DNA of 8,036 bases, from positions 1 through 8,036 of the forward strand of contig DAOVGU010000121.1 in the NCBI GenBank assembly GCA_030672255.1. The letters are read 5' to 3'. Position 1 is the stretch's first letter. Each line of letters starts with the position of its first letter. The stretch comes from a bacterium. GTDB lineage: Bacteria; Ratteibacteria; UBA8468. Shown one piece after another: positions 5,687-8,036 of this stretch. Under the pieces are notes generated by a model. It had not been told where the DNA came from, ran no database searches, and saw nothing but the letters and a program-made list of their open reading frames with translations. Position numbers and translations under genes: made by a program.

Positions 5687-6154
5687 ATGAAAGTAATAGA
5701 AGGACAGTTGAATGCGGCGGGGAAGAGATTTGCGCTGGTTGTCAGCCGGTTTAATGAATTTATCAGCAAAAGATTGTTGGAAGGAGCCTTGGATTGCTTA
5801 AAGCGGCATGGAGCAGCCGAGGAGGATTTAGCGGTCATCTGGGTACCCGGCTCTTTTGAACTTCCTTATCTTGCCAGCCTTTTGGCAAAAAGGAAAAAGT
5901 ATGATAGTATAATCTGTTTAGGAGCAATCATCAGGGGGGAGACACCTCATTTTGATTATATTGCCAGCCAGGTCTCAAGATCTATCAACCAGATTTCTCT
6001 ATTAAGTGATCTTCCAGTCATCTTTGGGGTTATTACCGTCGAGACTATAGAGCAGGCAATTGAACGGGCTGGCACAAAGAGAGGAAATCGGGGCTGGAGT
6101 GCCGCTTTATCTGCCATTGAGATGGTTAGTCTGGTTAGTAAAATGCAGAAGTGA
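5687..6154 (+). CDS. ribH: 6,7-dimethyl-8-ribityllumazine synthase
   Basis: RibH condenses the RibD-derived pyrimidine with dihydroxybutanone phosphate from RibBA to give the substrate of riboflavin synthase. In many bacteria it forms a 60-subunit shell. The 155-residue length is typical. Motifs in order are SRFNEFI (20-26, with F22 stacking on the substrate), VPGSFELP (53-60), GAIIRGETPHFDYIASQ (79-95) and ERAGTKRGN (126-134). H88 and R127 fall at the same numbers as the catalytic His and phosphate-binding Arg of the Bacillus subtilis enzyme. SAALSAIEMV closes the domain. The start is fixed by a strong Shine-Dalgarno sequence. The gene is separated from ribBA by palindromic repeats and followed by a 360-bp structured gap. 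Confidence 0.97.
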   Translation: MKVIEGQLNAAGKRFALVVSRFNEFISKRLLEGALDCLKRHGAAEEDLAVIWVPGSFELPYLASLLAKRKKYDSIICLGAIIRGETPHFDYIASQVSRSINQISLLSDLPVIFGVITVETIEQAIERAGTKRGNRGWSAALSAIEMVSLVSKMQK

Positions 6155-6310
6155 GGAAGTTTCCTTCAGCGGCACGTTTGTTTGCCCCAGCGAGGCAAAC
6201 TACACTCTCGTTGCTCCTCGCTCGTCCGCCTTTGGCGGACACCGTGCCCACTTCGTCGCTAACAAGGCACGCTTACAGGGAACATTCCTCGCTTCAGCGT
6301 TTAAACCAAT
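6155..6310. repeat. Structured GC-richer segment after ribH, first domain
   Basis: No gene is supported here. GGCACG (6171-6176) pairs with CGTGCC (6243-6248) and encloses two perfect hairpins: GTTTGCC/GGCAAAC (6180-6186 and 6194-6200) and GTCCGCC/GGCGGAC (6224-6230 and 6234-6240, loop TTT). A second GGCACG at 6266-6271 could compete for the same CGTGCC, giving two exclusive folds. ACGCT/AGCGT (6269-6273 and 6296-6300) encloses GGAA/TTCC. TTCAGCG occurs at both ends (6165-6171 and 6293-6299), as a diverged direct repeat. The segment may be a repeat element or part of a larger RNA with the next domain. Confidence 0.55.
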
Positions 6311-6314
6311 AGGA

Positions 6315-6505
6315 GGAGTGTTTCCGTAAAGAGGCTTGGTTCTTCGGTTTCTTGCACCCACTAATAACCGAAGAACACAGAGCGAAGTCACCAGACGAGC
6401 GAATGCTGTGCGAGGAATAAGGAGCACGAGACAGCATTGGGTGCGAGATGTGAGCACCCTGCCTGACGAAGCGATAGCTGAGAAGACCTCTCGAGGAAAT
6501 ACTCC
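6315..6505 (+). ncRNA. Candidate structured RNA or palindromic element upstream of nusB, second domain
   Basis: A long closing helix joins the ends. GGAGTGTTTCC (6315-6325) pairs with GGAAATACTCC (6495-6505) over 11 pairs with one G-U. After a small internal loop, AGAGG (6330-6334) pairs with CCTCT (6487-6491) and CTT (6335-6337) with AAG (6483-6485). Inside are a perfect 11-bp hairpin GTTCTTCGGTT/AACCGAAGAAC (6339-6349 and 6366-6376), a perfect 8-bp hairpin AATGCTGT/ACAGCATT (6402-6409 and 6431-6438), and GGGTGC/GCACCC (6439-6444 and 6454-6459). The loop of the first hairpin carries GCACCCA (6354-6360), complementary to TGGGTGC (6438-6444), a possible pseudoknot or alternative pairing. The closing helix ends 9 nt before the nusB ATG. 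Strand is assigned from the operon direction. I recognise no known RNA family, and a transposon-like palindromic element remains possible. Confidence 0.45.
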
Positions 6506-6514
6506 GAGTATATT

Positions 6515-6919
6515 ATGGGAAAGCGCAGGAAGGCAAGAGAATTTGCTCTTCAGGTTCTTTATCAATTAGACATAAGGAAGGAAGGCTCAGAGGGAGTTCT
6601 GTCTGAATTCTGGAGGCAGAATAATACCAAGAAAGAGGTACAAGAGTTTACCAACATCTTAGTGAAAGGGGTTGAGGAAAAAAGGTTACACATCGACAAA
6701 CTGCTTACTAAATATGCTCTCAACTGGGATCTCTCCCGGATGCCGGTGGTTGATCGAAATATCTTAAGGTTAGGGAGTTTTGAGATCCTCTTTTTAAAGG
6801 AGATTCCTTTTGCGGTCTCGATCAATGAAGCAATAGAATTAGCCAAGACCTTTGGGACAGATGATTCCTTTAAATTTATTAACGGAATCTTAAATAGGGT
6901 TAAGGATGCCAATAAATGA
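6515..6919 (+). CDS. nusB: Transcription antitermination factor NusB
   Basis: NusB is a small all-helical RNA-binding protein. With NusE (ribosomal protein S10) it binds boxA in nascent rRNA leaders to prevent premature termination. The 134 residues match the usual length. The start GKRRKAREFALQVLYQLD (2-19) is the conserved arginine-rich first helix that contacts RNA. NWDLSRMPVVDRNILRLGSFE (70-90) and IPFAVSINEAIELAKTFGTDDS (97-118) are the other signatures, ending in FINGILNRV. The ATG at 6515 fits the family start, but no good Shine-Dalgarno sequence precedes it. The upstream 190 nt can fold into a long-stemmed structure ending 9 nt before the ATG. Neighbourhood with ribH is common in bacteria. 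Confidence 0.96.
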   Translation: MGKRRKAREFALQVLYQLDIRKEGSEGVLSEFWRQNNTKKEVQEFTNILVKGVEEKRLHIDKLLTKYALNWDLSRMPVVDRNILRLGSFEILFLKEIPFAVSINEAIELAKTFGTDDSFKFINGILNRVKDANK

Positions 6920-6920
6920 G

Positions 6921-6947
6921 TTAAAGGGTCACTTCGTGTCAGAATGA
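6921..6947. repeat. Relic of the intergenic repeat at the start of the flippase gene
   Basis: AAAGGGTCA (6923-6931) matches 3609-3617 of the ribD-ribE repeat. TCAGAATGA (6939-6947) is the exact reverse complement of 3615-3623. Together they look like the two ends of a repeat whose centre has been lost. The ATG of the next gene (6944) lies inside the right end. The matches are short, so this is tentative. Confidence 0.4.
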
Positions 6948-7897
6948 AAAAGAAAATTTTTCTTCTTTTGAGGATAATTATCAGTTTTCTTCTTTTCTTT
7001 ATTCTCCTAAAGTTTGTAAATTTAAGCCAATTTATTCATATTTTGAAAAAAGCAAATAAAGAGTTTATCCTTCTTGCCATTTTGCTCAGTCTAATGATTA
7101 TTCCTTTTATTTCCTATCGCTGGCAGATTATCCTTTCCTCCCAGAAACTTTTTATCAGACTTCCTGAACTTATTCGCTTGACATTTATTGGGATGTTCTT
7201 TAATAGTTTTCTTCCCACCTCGGCGGGAGGTGATATAGTAAAAGGTTACTATCTTGTTAGGGATAGTGATCGGAAGATTGACTTGGGTGCATCCGTTCTA
7301 TTCGATCGGATTATTGGAACAATTTCTGTGATTATTATGGCCCTGATTGCTACCCTCTTATTCTATAAAAGATTGCCACCACAAGCTACTCTTTTTATTA
7401 TTTTGTTGTCTACTTTTACTCTTTTTTTAGTTCTTTTCCTCAGAAACCAGAAATTAGCAAGGACTCTCTCCCGGTTCTTTCGTTTACACAAGTATAAAAC
7501 CCTGGATATGCAGAGTAAAAGAGTTTACGAGAAGTTCCACCGCTACATCCATTCTCAAAGAATGCTGGTGAAATCTATAGGGATTTCCTTCATTACCCAG
7601 ATTTTCTCTATTCTGATGAATTATCTTATCATTATCAGTTTAGGTGGCAAGATTTCTCCCTTTCTCCTCTTTGTTTATATTCCTCTTATCTGGGTATTTG
7701 CTCTCTTTCCTTCTATTAATGGTTTAGGGATTCGCGAGGGTGCCTATGTCTATTTTTTCGGGGGAATTATTGGCAAGGAGACCGCTTTTGCTCTCTCTAT
7801 CGTCATCCTGGGTTTTCTCCTTCTTAATGGGATTATTGGCGGTATCATCCATCTAACAATAGGAGGGAAGGTAAAAATAGTTAGTGAGGAGAGTTAA
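6944..7897 (+). CDS. Flippase-like integral membrane protein (LPG synthase TM / UPF0104 family)
   Basis: This 317-residue protein has about eight hydrophobic segments (roughly 5-23, 41-58, 77-92, 119-141, 147-167, 212-232, 237-256 and 281-305). It carries the hallmarks of the lysylphosphatidylglycerol-synthase membrane-domain family: SYRWQIIL (57-64), FNSFLPTSAGGDIVKGYYL (86-104), SVLFDRIIGT (117-126) and PSINGLGIREGAYVYFFG (256-273). Members of this family are proposed to move or modify lipid-linked intermediates in the inner membrane, and the C-terminal lysyltransferase domain of true MprF is absent. The exact substrate cannot be read from the sequence. The following sugar-oxidoreductase-type gene, 1 nt away, hints at glycolipid or polysaccharide synthesis, but this is inference. 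The ATG lies 24 nt after nusB with no clear Shine-Dalgarno sequence. Confidence 0.85.
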   Translation: MKKKIFLLLRIIISFLLFFILLKFVNLSQFIHILKKANKEFILLAILLSLMIIPFISYRWQIILSSQKLFIRLPELIRLTFIGMFFNSFLPTSAGGDIVKGYYLVRDSDRKIDLGASVLFDRIIGTISVIIMALIATLLFYKRLPPQATLFIILLSTFTLFLVLFLRNQKLARTLSRFFRLHKYKTLDMQSKRVYEKFHRYIHSQRMLVKSIGISFITQIFSILMNYLIIISLGGKISPFLLFVYIPLIWVFALFPSINGLGIREGAYVYFFGGIIGKETAFALSIVILGFLLLNGIIGGIIHLTIGGKVKIVSEES

Positions 7898-7898
7898 A

Positions 7899-8036
7899 AT
7901 GGAAAAAGTAAGATTTGGTGTTATCGGAGTCGGTGGTATGGGATCTGCCCATGCCAAAATTATCAAGGAGATTGAGGAAGCAGAGCTAACCGCTGTCTCT
8001 GATGTGGACAAGGAAACTGTGGATAAGGTTTCTAAA
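7899..8036 (+). CDS. Gfo/Idh/MocA family oxidoreductase, N-terminal fragment (runs off the window)
   Basis: I translated 46 codons from the ATG at 7899 to the window end. The product starts MEKVRFGVIGVGGMGSAHA, a beta strand and glycine-rich loop of a Rossmann fold (GVGGMG at residues 10-15), followed by a helix and the second strand AELTAVSDVD (27-36), whose acidic end normally contacts the NAD(P) ribose. This is the typical N-terminus of Gfo/Idh/MocA dehydrogenases, which act on sugars, inositols or nucleotide sugars. The substrate is unknown because the C-terminal domain is missing. AGGAGAG (7887-7893) inside the flippase gene is a good Shine-Dalgarno sequence. With a 1-nt intergenic gap, the two genes are probably co-translated. 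Confidence 0.87.
   Translation, partial: MEKVRFGVIGVGGMGSAHAKIIKEIEEAELTAVSDVDKETVDKVSK

Noticed and set aside
6155..6514. RNase P RNA, tmRNA, SRP RNA, 6S RNA or OLE RNA in the ribH-nusB gap
   Set aside because: The conserved segments I know are missing: the RNase P P4 sequences, tmRNA ends and tag, and SRP tetraloop motif. There is no 6S-like overall fold that I can see. OLE RNA can lie near nusB but is about 600 nt, longer than this gap, and I see no OapA-type gene.
3600..6514. CRISPR array
   Set aside because: The repeats are of different sequence and length, are not regularly spaced, and have no spacers of uniform size.
6200..6565. 121-codon open frame on the minus strand across the ribH-nusB gap and the nusB start
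   Set aside because: It overlaps the conserved nusB N-terminus, its product is Arg/Cys-rich with no recognisable domain, and its openness follows from the GC-richer paired stems. A repeat or RNA explains the region better.
6060..6569. Open frames of 89 and 77 codons on the plus strand (6060-6329 and 6336-6569)
   Set aside because: They overlap ribH and nusB in other frames, read through the hairpins, and have no motif or ribosome binding site.

Overview
The window is ordinary chromosomal DNA from a moderately AT-rich bacterium, arranged as two divergent operons. I cannot name the species. The H-X9-DG pseudopilin, the many cruciform repeats between and inside genes, and the lysine-rich proteins suggest an uncultured lineage of the Omnitrophota or wider PVC type, but this is inference and no marker gene proves it.

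Left half, minus strand (about 2350 down to 1). A small membrane-anchored protein of unknown function is followed by a type II secretion/type IV pilus-like pseudopilin, then deoxyribonuclease IV (nfo), then the N-terminal 255 codons of leucyl-tRNA synthetase (leuS), which runs off the window. Neighbouring genes overlap by 11 nt, overlap by 4 nt (ATGA), or are 1 nt apart, so this is one transcription unit. The leuS product departs from the family pattern near residue 215.

Divergent control region (2351-2429). Two good sigma70-type promoters lie back to back. Their -35 hexamers share one 14-bp near-palindrome. The minus promoter would place the transcript start almost on the first ATG (a leaderless mRNA). 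The plus promoter gives a leader of about 23 nt, too short for an FMN riboswitch.

Right half, plus strand (2430 to the end). ribD, ribE, ribBA and ribH encode the core enzymes that make riboflavin from GTP and ribulose 5-phosphate, apart from the dephosphorylation step. nusB, a flippase-like multispanning membrane protein, and the first 46 codons of a Gfo/Idh/MocA-type oxidoreductase follow. The operon contains many palindromes. There is a cruciform repeat between ribD and ribE, two hairpin elements between ribBA and ribH, and a repeat relic at the flippase start codon. Two further palindromes lie in frame inside ribD and ribE and appear to add peptide segments. None was seen in the minus-strand operon.

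The least explained part is the 360-bp gap between ribH and nusB (6155-6514). It has no convincing gene but is rich in perfect stems. These include an 11-bp hairpin, an 8-bp hairpin, and a closing helix of 19 pairs in three segments that joins 6315-6337 to 6483-6505. Several long-range or alternative pairings are also possible. It is either a structured RNA or nusB leader, or a compound palindromic mobile element. I recognise no known RNA family in it.
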